DNA of 64,000 nt from the NCBI GenBank assembly GCA_018069465.1, contig JAGPUW010000025.1, positions 1-64,000 on the forward strand. Reading direction: 5' to 3'. The stretch comes from Gammaproteobacteria bacterium (GTDB lineage: Bacteria; Pseudomonadota; Gammaproteobacteria; Pseudomonadales; Porticoccaceae). The position numbers were made by a program, and so were the translations under genes. Below the pieces are notes generated by a model. That model did not search any database, was not told the DNA's origin, and was given only the letters and a program-made list of their open reading frames with translations. Below are positions 25,174-34,120 of the stretch, one piece after another. Position 1 is the first letter of the stretch; the number at the start of each line of letters is the position of its first letter.

Positions 25174-25196
25174 TATTAGGTGAGTTCAAGTGGGTA

Positions 25197-26120
25197 TTAA
25201 ATAATATCGACCGAATTTAAGGTCTGCTGAATAAAGTTCTCGGCCCTGTGTTCGCCACCACTGACCGGCAAACGATGGGCACACACCGGGGCAAAAACGG
25301 CCTGAATATCCTCCGGTATCACATAGTCTCGGCCATCCATCAAGGCCCACGCACGGGCGCTTTTCAGCACTGCCATACCACCGCGAGGAGAAATACCGTA
25401 GTCGACATCAGCGCTGCTGCGGGTGAATTGCAGCAGGCGCTGTAAATAGGCGACCAAACTATCTGACACTTTTACCCGGTGCACTGCGGCCTGGATGGCC
25501 TGTAACTGAGCCGGCGTAATGCCCTTGCTCAACTGGGAAAGTTTTAATCGCGGGTCGGCACCAGAGAGTAGCTGGCGTTCAGCCTCCGGATCGGGATAAC
25601 CGAGGCGTAAACGCATTAAAAAACGGTCGAGCTGTGATTCTGGCAGCGGGAAAGTACCCGACTGAGACAGCGGGTTTTGCGTGGCGATAACATAAAAGGG
25701 TTTGGGTAGCTGGCGGGTTTCGCCTTCAACGCTGACCTGCCCTTCGCCCATCGCTTCAAGTAGCGCGCTTTGGGTTTTTGGCGTGGTGCGGTTTATTTCA
25801 TCCGCCAATACCAGCTGGTTAAACAAGGGGCCGGGGTGGAACTCAAAGGCCGCTTTATTTCTGTCGTACACCGAAACGCCGATAATATCGGCGGGCAGTA
25901 AATCACTGGTGAACTGCACGCGGGTATAGCTTAAACCGATGGCCGCGGCGAGTGCCTGTGCCAGCGTGGTTTTACCCATGCCCGGTAGATCTTCTATCAA
26001 TAAATGCCCGCCGGCATAGAGACAGGCCAGCGCCAAACGCACTGCGTGTTGCTTGCCGACCAGCACGCTTTCGACGCGCTCGATAATAGCTTCGGTAATT
26101 TGTTGGCTTTGTTTAGTCAC
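25197..26120 (-). CDS. MoxR family AAA+ ATPase
   Basis: This encodes a 307-residue MoxR AAA+ ATPase. Walker A is GMGKTT at about residues 45-50, Walker B is LVLADEINRTTPKTQ near 107, sensor 1 lies in VIATQNPLSQSGTFPLPE, and the sensor 2 region is around PRGGMAVLKSARAWA. MoxR proteins are chaperone-like and act with VWA or DUF58 partners, here the two genes immediately downstream. This is the first gene of the moxR-DUF58-tgpA operon. Confidence 0.93.
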   Translation of the reverse strand: MTKQSQQITEAIIERVESVLVGKQHAVRLALACLYAGGHLLIEDLPGMGKTTLAQALAAAIGLSYTRVQFTSDLLPADIIGVSVYDRNKAAFEFHPGPLFNQLVLADEINRTTPKTQSALLEAMGEGQVSVEGETRQLPKPFYVIATQNPLSQSGTFPLPESQLDRFLMRLRLGYPDPEAERQLLSGADPRLKLSQLSKGITPAQLQAIQAAVHRVKVSDSLVAYLQRLLQFTRSSADVDYGISPRGGMAVLKSARAWALMDGRDYVIPEDIQAVFAPVCAHRLPVSGGEHRAENFIQQTLNSVDII

Positions 26121-26220
26121 ATTTTTTTCGTCACGTAAGTTGCGTCACATCAGCTTACTCAAGTCCATTTTTTCAAGCCTGTTTGCCCACAATCACGGCC
26201 CACTTATAATCCGTGCCCGC

Positions 26221-27429
26221 TTAAAGTAGCGCCAGACCGCGCTGTAAATCGGCTTTAATATCTTCAATCGCCTCAAGACCAACGGCAACGCGAATCAGGT
26301 TTTCAGTAATGCCCGACGCCGCTTTATCTTCAGCGCTGAGTCGACCGTGGGTCGTCGTTGCCGGATGCACGATGGTGGTTTTGGCATCACCAAGGTTAGC
26401 CGTTAAGGAAAGAATACGAGTGCTGTCGATAACTTGCCAGGCTTGCTCACGCCCGCCAACGACACGGAAAGACAAGACGCCACTAAAGCCACTTTGCTGG
26501 CGGCTCGCCAATGCGTGGCCGGGGTGATTTTCGAGCCCGGTATAAAACACTTTTTCGACCGTGTTTTGCTCGTCAAGCCAGCGCGCCAGAATCATGGCGC
26601 TGGCACTATGCGCTTCCATTCGCAGGCGCAAGGTCTCGAGACCTTTGAGAAAAACCCAGGCATTAAAGGGACTCATAGTCGGCCCGGCCGAGCGCACAAA
26701 ACCCAGCACTTCGTCCATTAATTCACGGCGCCCCAGCGCGACACCGCCAAGGCAGCGCCCCTGACCATCGAGGTATTTGGTGGCCGAGTGAATAACAATA
26801 TCGGCCCCCATTTCCAGTGGCCGTTGCAGGGCCGGTGTGCAAAGGCAATTGTCGACCACCAACAGCACATCGTGGCGTTTTGCCAGCTCAGATAAAGCCG
26901 TGAGATCACCGACTTCACAGAGTGGGTTGGACGGTGTTTCGAGAAATAACATTTTTGTTTCGGGGCGAATCGCGGCTTCCCAGGCGGCAATATCGGTCAG
27001 CGCAACGACACTGGTCGCCACTCCAAACTTGCCGAGAAACTTATTTAACAGTACGGTCGTGGTGCCAAACACACTGCGCGAACAGACAATATGATCGCCA
27101 CTTTTGAGCAGAGCCAGACAAGTGCTGAGAATCGCCGCCATGCCCGATGATGTCGCCACGGCCTGCTCGGCCCCTTCAAGGGCGGCAATGCGTTCTTCAA
27201 AGGTGCGCACCGTGGGGTTGGTGTAACGCGAGTAAACATTGCCCGGCTGATCGCCACTAAAGCGCGCCGCTGCCTCTGCCGCATTGGCAAAGACATAACT
27301 GGATGTGGTGTAAATAGCTTCGCTATGCTCGCCTTCCATGGAGCGCCGCTGCCCGGCCCTGACGGCCAAAGTATCGAGCATGGCTCCCGCCAGAGGGTCT
27401 TCTAAATAATCATCACCGTGGTCACTCAT
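26221..27429 (-). CDS. metZ: O-succinylhomoserine sulfhydrylase MetZ
   Basis: This encodes a 402-residue PLP enzyme of the Cys/Met metabolism family. It joins O-succinylhomoserine with sulfide to make homocysteine in methionine synthesis. The PLP-binding Lys is in SATKYLDGQGR, and NVYSRYTNPTVRTFEERIAA and SSGMAAIL are family signatures. The ATG abuts the purF stop with no gap, so translation is coupled. The purF-metZ order is the same in Pseudomonas, which supports MetZ rather than MetB. Confidence 0.93.
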   Translation of the reverse strand: MSDHGDDYLEDPLAGAMLDTLAVRAGQRRSMEGEHSEAIYTTSSYVFANAAEAAARFSGDQPGNVYSRYTNPTVRTFEERIAALEGAEQAVATSSGMAAILSTCLALLKSGDHIVCSRSVFGTTTVLLNKFLGKFGVATSVVALTDIAAWEAAIRPETKMLFLETPSNPLCEVGDLTALSELAKRHDVLLVVDNCLCTPALQRPLEMGADIVIHSATKYLDGQGRCLGGVALGRRELMDEVLGFVRSAGPTMSPFNAWVFLKGLETLRLRMEAHSASAMILARWLDEQNTVEKVFYTGLENHPGHALASRQQSGFSGVLSFRVVGGREQAWQVIDSTRILSLTANLGDAKTTIVHPATTTHGRLSAEDKAASGITENLIRVAVGLEAIEDIKADLQRGLALL

Positions 27430-28956
27430 TCAGTGTACCCCCGCCGATGAATTGTGCAGACCTATCACTTCAAGTGAGGCAGTGGCCTCTTTTTGCTGTT
27501 TAGCATTCTCGCTGCGATTGGTCGCCAGTTGGTCGAGGTACGCAGCATCGACATCGCTAGTAATGTATTCGCCAGTAAACACCGAACATTCAAAACGCTC
27601 AATGTCGGGATTGCCCTCTTTGCCGCTGGCAATAAGATCCTCGATATCCTGATAAATAAGCCAGTCGGCGCCGATAAGTTCAGCCACCTCATCAACGCTG
27701 CGCCCGTGGGCAATCAGCTCGCTAGCCGAGGGCATGTCAATGCCATAGACATTGGGGTAGCGCACCGGCGGCGCCGCCGAGGCCATGTAAACTTTGTTGG
27801 CGCCAGCATCGCGCGCCATTTGAATAATTTCACCCGAGGTGGTGCCCCGCACAATGGAGTCATCAACCAGCAGAACATTTTTGCCCTGGAACTCCAATTT
27901 AACGGGGTTGAGTTTCTGGCGAACAGATTTTTTGCGCTGCTTCTGCCCGGGCATAATAAAGGTGCGGCCAATGTAGCGGTTTTTCATCAAGCCTTCGCGG
28001 AACTTAACGCCCATCACCTCGGCCATGGCTTGTGCCGACACGCGGCTGGTATCGGGTACGGGTATCACCACATCGATATCGTGATTGGGCTTTTCTCGCA
28101 ACAGTTTCGCCGCCAGTTTCTCGCCCATGCGCAGCCGCGCTTTATAAACAGAAATATTATCCATTAGGGAATCGGGACGCGCGAAATAGACCTGTTCAAA
28201 AATACAGGGTGCGAGTTCAGCCTTCTCAGCGCATTGTTGTGCGTGAAAATTGCCCTCGGTATCAATGTAGATGGCCTCACCGGGGGCCACATCGCGCTCC
28301 AGCTCAAAACCCAGCACATCGAGGGCGACACTTTCGGAGGCAACCATGTATTCGTAACCGCTGGCGGTGCGACGCTTGCCAAAGACCAGGGGACGAATGC
28401 CATAGGGGTCGCGAAAGGCAAACAGGCCATAGCTAGCGATCATGCCCACCACGGCGTAGGCACCGTGACAACGGCGATGAACGCGCGCCACTGCGGCAAA
28501 GACATCGGTGGGCTCAGGCTGTAATTTGCCCTGTAACTGCAACTCATGGGCGAAAACGTTAAGGAGAATTTCCGAATCAGAATCGGTATTTACATGGCGT
28601 AAATCTGACTTAAAGACGTGCTCGGACAACTCCACAGAGTTCGTCAAATTACCGTTGTGAGCCATGCAAATGCCATAGGGCGAATTGACATAAAAGGGCT
28701 GGGCCAGAGAGGGGCCAGAGCTACCCGCCGTGGGGTAGCGCACATGACCAACGCCCATGGTGCCTTGCAGTTCTTTCATGTGACTGCTTTTAAAAACATC
28801 GCTAACCTGGCCAATGTTTTTACGCTGATGCAGCTGGCCATTCATGCAGGTCATAATACCGGCGGCATCCTGACCACGATGTTGCAACATAATCAAGGCA
28901 TCGTAGAGCTGAACATTTACATCACTTTTACCGACAATTCCAACTACGCCACACAT
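27430..28956 (-). CDS. purF: Amidophosphoribosyltransferase PurF
   Basis: This encodes a 508-residue enzyme catalysing the first committed step of purine synthesis, from PRPP and glutamine to phosphoribosylamine. Cys2 of MCGVVGIVG becomes the N-terminal nucleophile after Met removal. The glutaminase domain spans about residues 2-235. The phosphoribosyltransferase domain has the PRPP loop [13 protein letters not shown] near residue 363. It starts 12 bases after cvpA and is followed directly by metZ. Confidence 0.97.
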   Translation of the reverse strand: MCGVVGIVGKSDVNVQLYDALIMLQHRGQDAAGIMTCMNGQLHQRKNIGQVSDVFKSSHMKELQGTMGVGHVRYPTAGSSGPSLAQPFYVNSPYGICMAHNGNLTNSVELSEHVFKSDLRHVNTDSDSEILLNVFAHELQLQGKLQPEPTDVFAAVARVHRRCHGAYAVVGMIASYGLFAFRDPYGIRPLVFGKRRTASGYEYMVASESVALDVLGFELERDVAPGEAIYIDTEGNFHAQQCAEKAELAPCIFEQVYFARPDSLMDNISVYKARLRMGEKLAAKLLREKPNHDIDVVIPVPDTSRVSAQAMAEVMGVKFREGLMKNRYIGRTFIMPGQKQRKKSVRQKLNPVKLEFQGKNVLLVDDSIVRGTTSGEIIQMARDAGANKVYMASAAPPVRYPNVYGIDMPSASELIAHGRSVDEVAELIGADWLIYQDIEDLIASGKEGNPDIERFECSVFTGEYITSDVDAAYLDQLATNRSENAKQQKEATASLEVIGLHNSSAGVH

Positions 28957-28968
28957 TGTAGGCTTCCT

Positions 28969-29463
28969 CTAAAAAAACTGTTTAATTAAAGTAGAAACTG
29001 CGGCAGCAGCTTCGCGAGCCCAACCTTCAAAACGCAGGAACTGAGGGATGAGTATAGACTGTCGCCACCAGGAATCCTGCTCGACTGGCAGCACACCCGG
29101 CAAAATAATTAAAATTGCCAGAATAATAATGCCACCTCTGGCGGCACCGAAAAGCAGGCCCAGCAGACGATCGGTGCCACTCAGGCCCGTGGCATCAACC
29201 AGCTTGCCGAGCAAATAATTTAACAGGCCGCCGACCAGTAATACCGAGACAAAAATCCCCGCCCATGCCGCCAGAAAGCGCAGGGAAGCGGTGCTGATGA
29301 TTTCAACCAAATAAGAGGCCAGCGGCTGGTAAAGCAGCATGGCAAGGGCCCCGGCGGCAAACCACACGGCCAGAGACATAGCCTCTTTAATAAGGCCTCT
29401 AAAGAGACCAATCGTCATAGATAAGCAAAGGATGGCGATAATCGCCCAGTCAGCCCAATTCAC
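28969..29463 (-). CDS. cvpA: CvpA family membrane protein
   Basis: This encodes a 164-residue inner membrane protein with four hydrophobic segments, similar to colicin V production protein CvpA. NWADWAIIAILCLS and GTDRLLGLLFGAARGG are family signatures. The start is a GTG at 29463. Its position upstream of purF is widely conserved in gammaproteobacteria. Confidence 0.92.
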   Translation of the reverse strand: MNWADWAIIAILCLSMTIGLFRGLIKEAMSLAVWFAAGALAMLLYQPLASYLVEIISTASLRFLAAWAGIFVSVLLVGGLLNYLLGKLVDATGLSGTDRLLGLLFGAARGGIIILAILIILPGVLPVEQDSWWRQSILIPQFLRFEGWAREAAAAVSTLIKQFF

Positions 29464-29518
29464 AGGTAAGGATCACTCTCGACAGGAGTTTGCAGTTTAA
29501 CAAAAAGCGTCATAAGGG

Positions 29519-30061
29519 TCAGGGTTCAAACACCAACAACAGTGTTTTAAGTTTGTATTTCTGCTCAATGGCCCGCTTTGCTTCAAGCATGCTTTGCTTG
29601 GCAACCTTGGGGCCAACATAGATACGGTAGTTGGTCTCGCCGCCGACCAGCACTCGGCGACTGTAGGCTTTGTAGCCATCGTCCATCAGTTGCTGCGTTA
29701 AGGTCTGCGCTTTATCGACATCGCCAAAGCTGGCCACTTGCACTATCCAGGCAGAGGGGATCCCCTCTGCATTAAGACCCGAGGCCTGCGCCTGCGAGCT
29801 GGCGTCATCAGCACTGCGTTGAGCCTCTTCCCGGCTCTTATCAAAGCGGAACATTTGTTCGTGAGATGGCGCTGGCGTCGCGCCTTTTAGCGGGCCGGCC
29901 TGGTTAATCTCGACGCTCTCAATTGCCGGGGCGGGGGGAATAGTAGAGCGCGTATCAACGGTGTAAGCGCCGTCAAAGTCGAACAGGAATGGCAGTATCA
30001 GCGACGCCAGTGCCAGCAGCACTAGAGCGCCAACCAGACGTTGCTTCATCCCTTCATTCAT
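29519..30061 (-). CDS. dedD: SPOR domain cell-division protein DedD
   Basis: This encodes a protein of about 180 residues with a short cytoplasmic start, one transmembrane helix (VGALVLLALASLILPFLF), a linker rich in Pro, Ser and Ala, and a C-terminal SPOR domain from about residue 105 (AWIVQVASFGDVDKAQTL). SPOR domains bind denuded septal peptidoglycan. GAGG lies nine bases upstream of the ATG at 30061; the ATG at 30070 directly abuts that site and is less likely. It follows folC with a gap of a few bases. Confidence 0.9.
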   Translation of the reverse strand: MNEGMKQRLVGALVLLALASLILPFLFDFDGAYTVDTRSTIPPAPAIESVEINQAGPLKGATPAPSHEQMFRFDKSREEAQRSADDASSQAQASGLNAEGIPSAWIVQVASFGDVDKAQTLTQQLMDDGYKAYSRRVLVGGETNYRIYVGPKVAKQSMLEAKRAIEQKYKLKTLLLVFEP

Positions 30062-30072
30062 CGCTTTCATCC

Positions 30073-31407
30073 TCAGGTCATGTCCTCTAACTGAGCCGCT
30101 GATTCAACCACTGCCAGTATATCGGCCACGGTAAAAAAGGAGCCAAAACCTAACAAGGTATCTTCTGGCTGCATCTGCTTTAAAGCCTCGGCCATCGCCG
30201 CTTTGACATCAGGGTAGGTACTCAGTGCAGTCACGCCAGGTTGGCCGCTTTGCAATACATCCGCAATATCAGCAGCCCTGGCAGCTCTGGCTATGTTCGG
30301 CAATGCGGCGATATGCCAGTGGCTAACAAGGTGGCACAGGGGCGCGACAATGGCGGCGATGTCCTTATCAGCCATGACCGAAAATAAGGCGTGGATGCGC
30401 CCCACTTTCAGATTGGCCAAATTGTGCGCCAGCAGTTTAGCGGCAGCAGGATTGTGGGCCACATCGAGAACAATATTTTTGTTGCAAAAGAGCAGCCGCT
30501 GCAGGCGTCCGGGCAAAAAAGTCTGGCTAAAGACCTCTTGTAAGCTCTGCGTTGAAGTCGCTTTCCCAGGCACAAGCTCGCCCAAAAGCAGTAGCGCCTG
30601 CACGGCACAAAGTGCACTGGGCAGAGGGAGATGGGGTGCTGGCAGCTGAGTAAAAGTATGTTGTTCACCACTACTATCAGAGCAGGTTAAGCTTATACCC
30701 TGCTCTGTGCTGTGGTAACAAAAGTCTGAGCTCCCCAGTAAATAGGGCCGCGCACCGCACTTTTTCAGTTGCGGTAAAAGCGTTGCCGGGATGTCTGTTT
30801 CACCACAAATTAGGGGGCGGTTCGCACGGGCAATGCCGGCTTTTTCCAGCGCTATTTGTTCACGGCTATCGCCCAACCAGCTCTCGTGATCGAGGGCGAT
30901 ACTGCTAATAATGGCGACATCGGCATCGACAATATTCACCGCATCGAGACGTCCACCCAGGCCCACTTCGAGCAAGGCGACATCAAGCTTGGCTTGCTGG
31001 AACAGTAACAAAGCGGCAAGTGTGCCAAATTCAAAGTAGCTGAGGCTGATGGCACCACGCGCCGCTTCAATCTCTGCAAAAGCCTGACACAGGGCTTTAT
31101 CGCCGACCGGCTGGCCGTCAATACGCACGCGTTCGTTATAACGCAGTAAATGGGGGGAGGTGTAGGCGCCGACGCGACGCCCCTGGCGCAATAGTAGCGC
31201 CTCCATAATAGCGACCGCTGAACCCTTGCCATTGGTGCCGGCAACGGCAATGGTTTTTGTGGCCGGAGGGCCAAGCTTTAGCGCCCGCCCAACCTCGGCG
31301 ATGCGCTCCAGGCCAAGCTCAATTTCACAGGGGTGGCGAGCCTCGAGCAGACTCAACCACTCGTCAAGGGAGCGCTCGGTGGAAACACACTCGCCCAGCC
31401 CCGCCAA
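30073..31407 (-). CDS. folC: Bifunctional folylpolyglutamate/dihydrofolate synthase FolC
   Basis: This encodes a Mur-ligase-type enzyme of about 444 residues that makes dihydrofolate and adds glutamates to folates. The P-loop reads AGTNGKGS, and SSIALDHESWLG is the metal and substrate segment. The start is proposed at the TTG at 31407, because GAGGAG from the end of accD lies seven bases upstream and the protein then begins like other FolC proteins. A longer frame to 31500 would overlap accD. The gene lies four bases after accD. Confidence 0.93.
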   Translation of the reverse strand: MAGLGECVSTERSLDEWLSLLEARHPCEIELGLERIAEVGRALKLGPPATKTIAVAGTNGKGSAVAIMEALLLRQGRRVGAYTSPHLLRYNERVRIDGQPVGDKALCQAFAEIEAARGAISLSYFEFGTLAALLLFQQAKLDVALLEVGLGGRLDAVNIVDADVAIISSIALDHESWLGDSREQIALEKAGIARANRPLICGETDIPATLLPQLKKCGARPYLLGSSDFCYHSTEQGISLTCSDSSGEQHTFTQLPAPHLPLPSALCAVQALLLLGELVPGKATSTQSLQEVFSQTFLPGRLQRLLFCNKNIVLDVAHNPAAAKLLAHNLANLKVGRIHALFSVMADKDIAAIVAPLCHLVSHWHIAALPNIARAARAADIADVLQSGQPGVTALSTYPDVKAAMAEALKQMQPEDTLLGFGSFFTVADILAVVESAAQLEDMT

Positions 31408-31411
31408 TACT

Positions 31412-32350
31412 CTACTCCTCGGAAGGGGCTTCAGTTTCAGCCTCATCCACTGCTGGCTTGCTCTCGGGTTCGACTTCAGTAACTGTCTCAGGTTCTGCAA
31501 CGTTGGTGAATTTACTCAACAAGCTGGCCACGGTATTGCGCATTTCGAGGCGCGAAATAATCATGTCAATGGAGCCGTGGTCGAGCAAAAACTCACTGCG
31601 CTGAAAGCCCGGCGGTAATTTCTGGCGAATGGTCTGCTCAATAATATTGGGGCCAGCAAAGCCGGCTCGCGCCCCTGGCTCCGCAATGTTGATATCACCC
31701 AACATCGCCAAACTGGCCGACACACCACCGTAAACGGGGTCTGTCATCACTGAAATATAGGGGATGCCCGCCTGCTTAAGGCGCTCAATAATGGCGCTCG
31801 TTTTGGCCATTTGCATCAGCGAGATCAAGGCCTCCTGCATGCGCGCACCACCGGTGGCAGAGAAACACACCAGAGGCAGCCCCTCTTTTAAACACAACTG
31901 AGCAGCCTGGGTGAACTTTTCACCAACAGCGTAGCCCATGGAGCCGCCGTGAAAGGCAAATTCAAAGGCAACCGCAACAACCGGCTGCTGGTACAGAGCC
32001 CCGCGCATCGCTACCAGCGCGTCTTTTTCACCCGTCGCCTTTTGTGCTGCTGTGAGGCGGTCTTTGTATTTTTTGATATCTTTAAACTTGAGTCTATCAA
32101 CAGGCTCAATGTCCGTACCCAATTCAACACGATTATCATCGTCGAGAAAAATATCGAGGCGTCGCCGGGCACCGATGCGAAGGTGATGATCGCACTTGGG
32201 GCAGACATGTAAATTGCGTTCTAGCTCAGGTCGATAAAGCAGCGCGTCACAACGGGGGCACTTGATCCACAGCCCTTCGGGAACACTGGTGCTTCTGTCA
32301 TTTTTCTTGGTGCCCAGACCACTGGGCCTTATCTTGTCTAACCAGCTCAT
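31412..32350 (-). CDS. accD: Acetyl-CoA carboxylase carboxyltransferase beta subunit AccD
   Basis: This encodes a 312-residue subunit that, with AccA, transfers carboxyl groups from biotin to acetyl-CoA in fatty acid synthesis. The N-terminal zinc ribbon is CPRCD...CPKCDHH, and the crotonase-fold core includes [20 protein letters not shown] and [12 protein letters not shown]. The C-terminal 25 residues are acidic and low in complexity, a lineage-specific tail. The gene is followed closely by folC, as in Pseudomonas. Confidence 0.97.
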   Translation of the reverse strand: MSWLDKIRPSGLGTKKNDRSTSVPEGLWIKCPRCDALLYRPELERNLHVCPKCDHHLRIGARRRLDIFLDDDNRVELGTDIEPVDRLKFKDIKKYKDRLTAAQKATGEKDALVAMRGALYQQPVVAVAFEFAFHGGSMGYAVGEKFTQAAQLCLKEGLPLVCFSATGGARMQEALISLMQMAKTSAIIERLKQAGIPYISVMTDPVYGGVSASLAMLGDINIAEPGARAGFAGPNIIEQTIRQKLPPGFQRSEFLLDHGSIDMIISRLEMRNTVASLLSKFTNVAEPETVTEVEPESKPAVDEAETEAPSEE

Positions 32351-32446
32351 CCATTTAATCCAAATAAGGGGTTTCTATCATCACTGTTGCCATCAACTGG
32401 GTAGATTTAGCACCACCCGGTGCAGCTGGCAAATTATAACCTGTTA

Positions 32447-33088
32447 TCAGCCGGATTTACCGCGCTTTGCGGCGCTGATGAAGGCTTTTAATGCAAGATG
32501 GTCTTTTTTACCCGGCGCTAGCTCCACCCCGCCACTCACATCGACCGCGTAGGGTCGCACCGCCTGTACCGCTGCCGCTACATTATCGGGATTCAAACCA
32601 CCAGCCAGAATCAAGTTATCCCCGGCCAAATCGACGATTCGCTGCCAGTCAAAGGTCGCGCCCGTGCCGCCAAATTTATCCGCCTGCCAGGCATCAAAAA
32701 GATAGCCACAAGCCTGAGGGTAAGCCGCCATCGCTTGCGCGGGATCGAGTTCAGGCGACATCCGCAGGGCTTTAATATAGGGGCGCTCGAACTGTCGGCA
32801 ATACTGCTCTGACTCATCACCGTGAAATTGCAGCAATTGCAAACCGGTGAGCGCCAGGGTCTCTTTTACCACAGCCGGCTCTTCATTGACGAAGAGACCA
32901 ACTGTCATCACAAAGGGACCGAGCCCAGCGACAATTTGCGCCGCGACGACTGGCGTCACATAGCGGGAGCTAGGTGGGTAAAACACCAGGCCGATGGCAT
33001 CGGCACCGGCGGCGACGGCAGCTTGCGCATCCTCAAGGGAGGTAATGCCGCAAATTTTTACCTTGGTTTTTAGCACAGAGGACGTCAA
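32447..33088 (-). CDS. trpF: Phosphoribosylanthranilate isomerase TrpF
   Basis: This encodes a 213-residue TIM-barrel enzyme of tryptophan synthesis that isomerises phosphoribosylanthranilate. KICGIT carries the catalytic Cys, LLQFHGDE and LAGGLNPDNV follow, and DVSGGVE contains the phosphate-binding loop. The likely start is the TTG at 33088; a GTG at 33076 is also possible, since neither has a strong ribosome binding site. It lies between truA and accD, the usual order. Confidence 0.95.
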   Translation of the reverse strand: MTSSVLKTKVKICGITSLEDAQAAVAAGADAIGLVFYPPSSRYVTPVVAAQIVAGLGPFVMTVGLFVNEEPAVVKETLALTGLQLLQFHGDESEQYCRQFERPYIKALRMSPELDPAQAMAAYPQACGYLFDAWQADKFGGTGATFDWQRIVDLAGDNLILAGGLNPDNVAAAVQAVRPYAVDVSGGVELAPGKKDHLALKAFISAAKRGKSG

Positions 33089-33201
33089 AGCGGCTTCTCG
33101 AAAAAGAGTGGGGCTATTCTAGTGGCAAGCAGGGCTATTTACGATCAATAGATAAACTATTGATCTACCCGTATCTTGCTCACCATACATTGCCACTGAT
33201 C

Positions 33202-34074
33202 TTATTGAGCGGCACCCGCCCCCAACAAATAAGCCGGTGGCTGCCTGTAGGGCATTGCGTACTGTTCGGGGTAGCCGACATCAATCAAGTATAAACCTGC
33301 GGAGGGCGCGGTTGCCGCCGCCTGAGTGCGGTCTCGCCCGGCCAGTAGTTTTCCAAGCCAGTCTACTTTTTGCTGGCCCCTGCCAACCGCCATTAACGCA
33401 CCCGCGATATTGCGCACCATGTGCAGCAAAAAGGCATTGGCACATATTTCAATCGCAATAATGTCGCCCTGCTGGAAAACCTCGATAGATTTCACATTGC
33501 GCATTGGCGTATTGGATTGGCAACCCGCACCGCGAAATGCAGAAAAATCCTGCTCGCCAAGCAATGCCTGTGCCGCCTCGGCCATCGGCTGTACGGATAA
33601 GGGCTGACGACACCACGATAAGCCGCTATGCATGACCGCCGCCTTTACGGGCCGGTTTAATATTAAATAACGGTAGGTTCGCGAGACCGCACTAAAGCGC
33701 GCATGAAACTGCGCCGGCATATTTTCAACCCAGTGTAAGCGAACACTGGCTGGCAGGTTGGCATTGGCTCCCAACATCCAGTTTCGCGGTGCACGCTGCG
33801 CTGTCGTGTCAAAGTGGATGACCTGATGCCAGGCGTGAACACCAGCATCCGTTCTACCCGCACATGAGACGCGAAGGGCTTGAGCGGCGACACTAGACAG
33901 CGCTTTTTCAACCTCTTGCTGCACAGCAACACAATGGGGTTGGCGCTGCCATCCGCAAAACCCACTGCCCTCATATTCAACCACGGCACCATAACGCAAA
34001 GTGCCCGAGGGTAATTTCTCTCCCTCGGGCACTTTGCAGTTAGGTAAATAATTCCAGTTGTTATCTACTGGCAT
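33202..34074 (-). CDS. truA: tRNA pseudouridine(38-40) synthase TruA
   Basis: This encodes a 290-residue pseudouridine synthase acting on the tRNA anticodon arm. The catalytic Asp lies in SCAGRTDAGVHA. YEGSGFCGWQRQ near the N-terminus and FLLHMVRNIAGALM near the C-terminus are family signatures. The N-terminal 25 residues before LRYGAVVEYEG are longer than in E. coli, so an internal start is possible. Confidence 0.95.
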   Translation of the reverse strand: MPVDNNWNYLPNCKVPEGEKLPSGTLRYGAVVEYEGSGFCGWQRQPHCVAVQQEVEKALSSVAAQALRVSCAGRTDAGVHAWHQVIHFDTTAQRAPRNWMLGANANLPASVRLHWVENMPAQFHARFSAVSRTYRYLILNRPVKAAVMHSGLSWCRQPLSVQPMAEAAQALLGEQDFSAFRGAGCQSNTPMRNVKSIEVFQQGDIIAIEICANAFLLHMVRNIAGALMAVGRGQQKVDWLGKLLAGRDRTQAAATAPSAGLYLIDVGYPEQYAMPYRQPPAYLLGAGAAQ

Positions 34075-34120
34075 AAACCTTTTCGCTATCCACTCAACAA
34101 GTCTCTAATTGTCCTTTTAA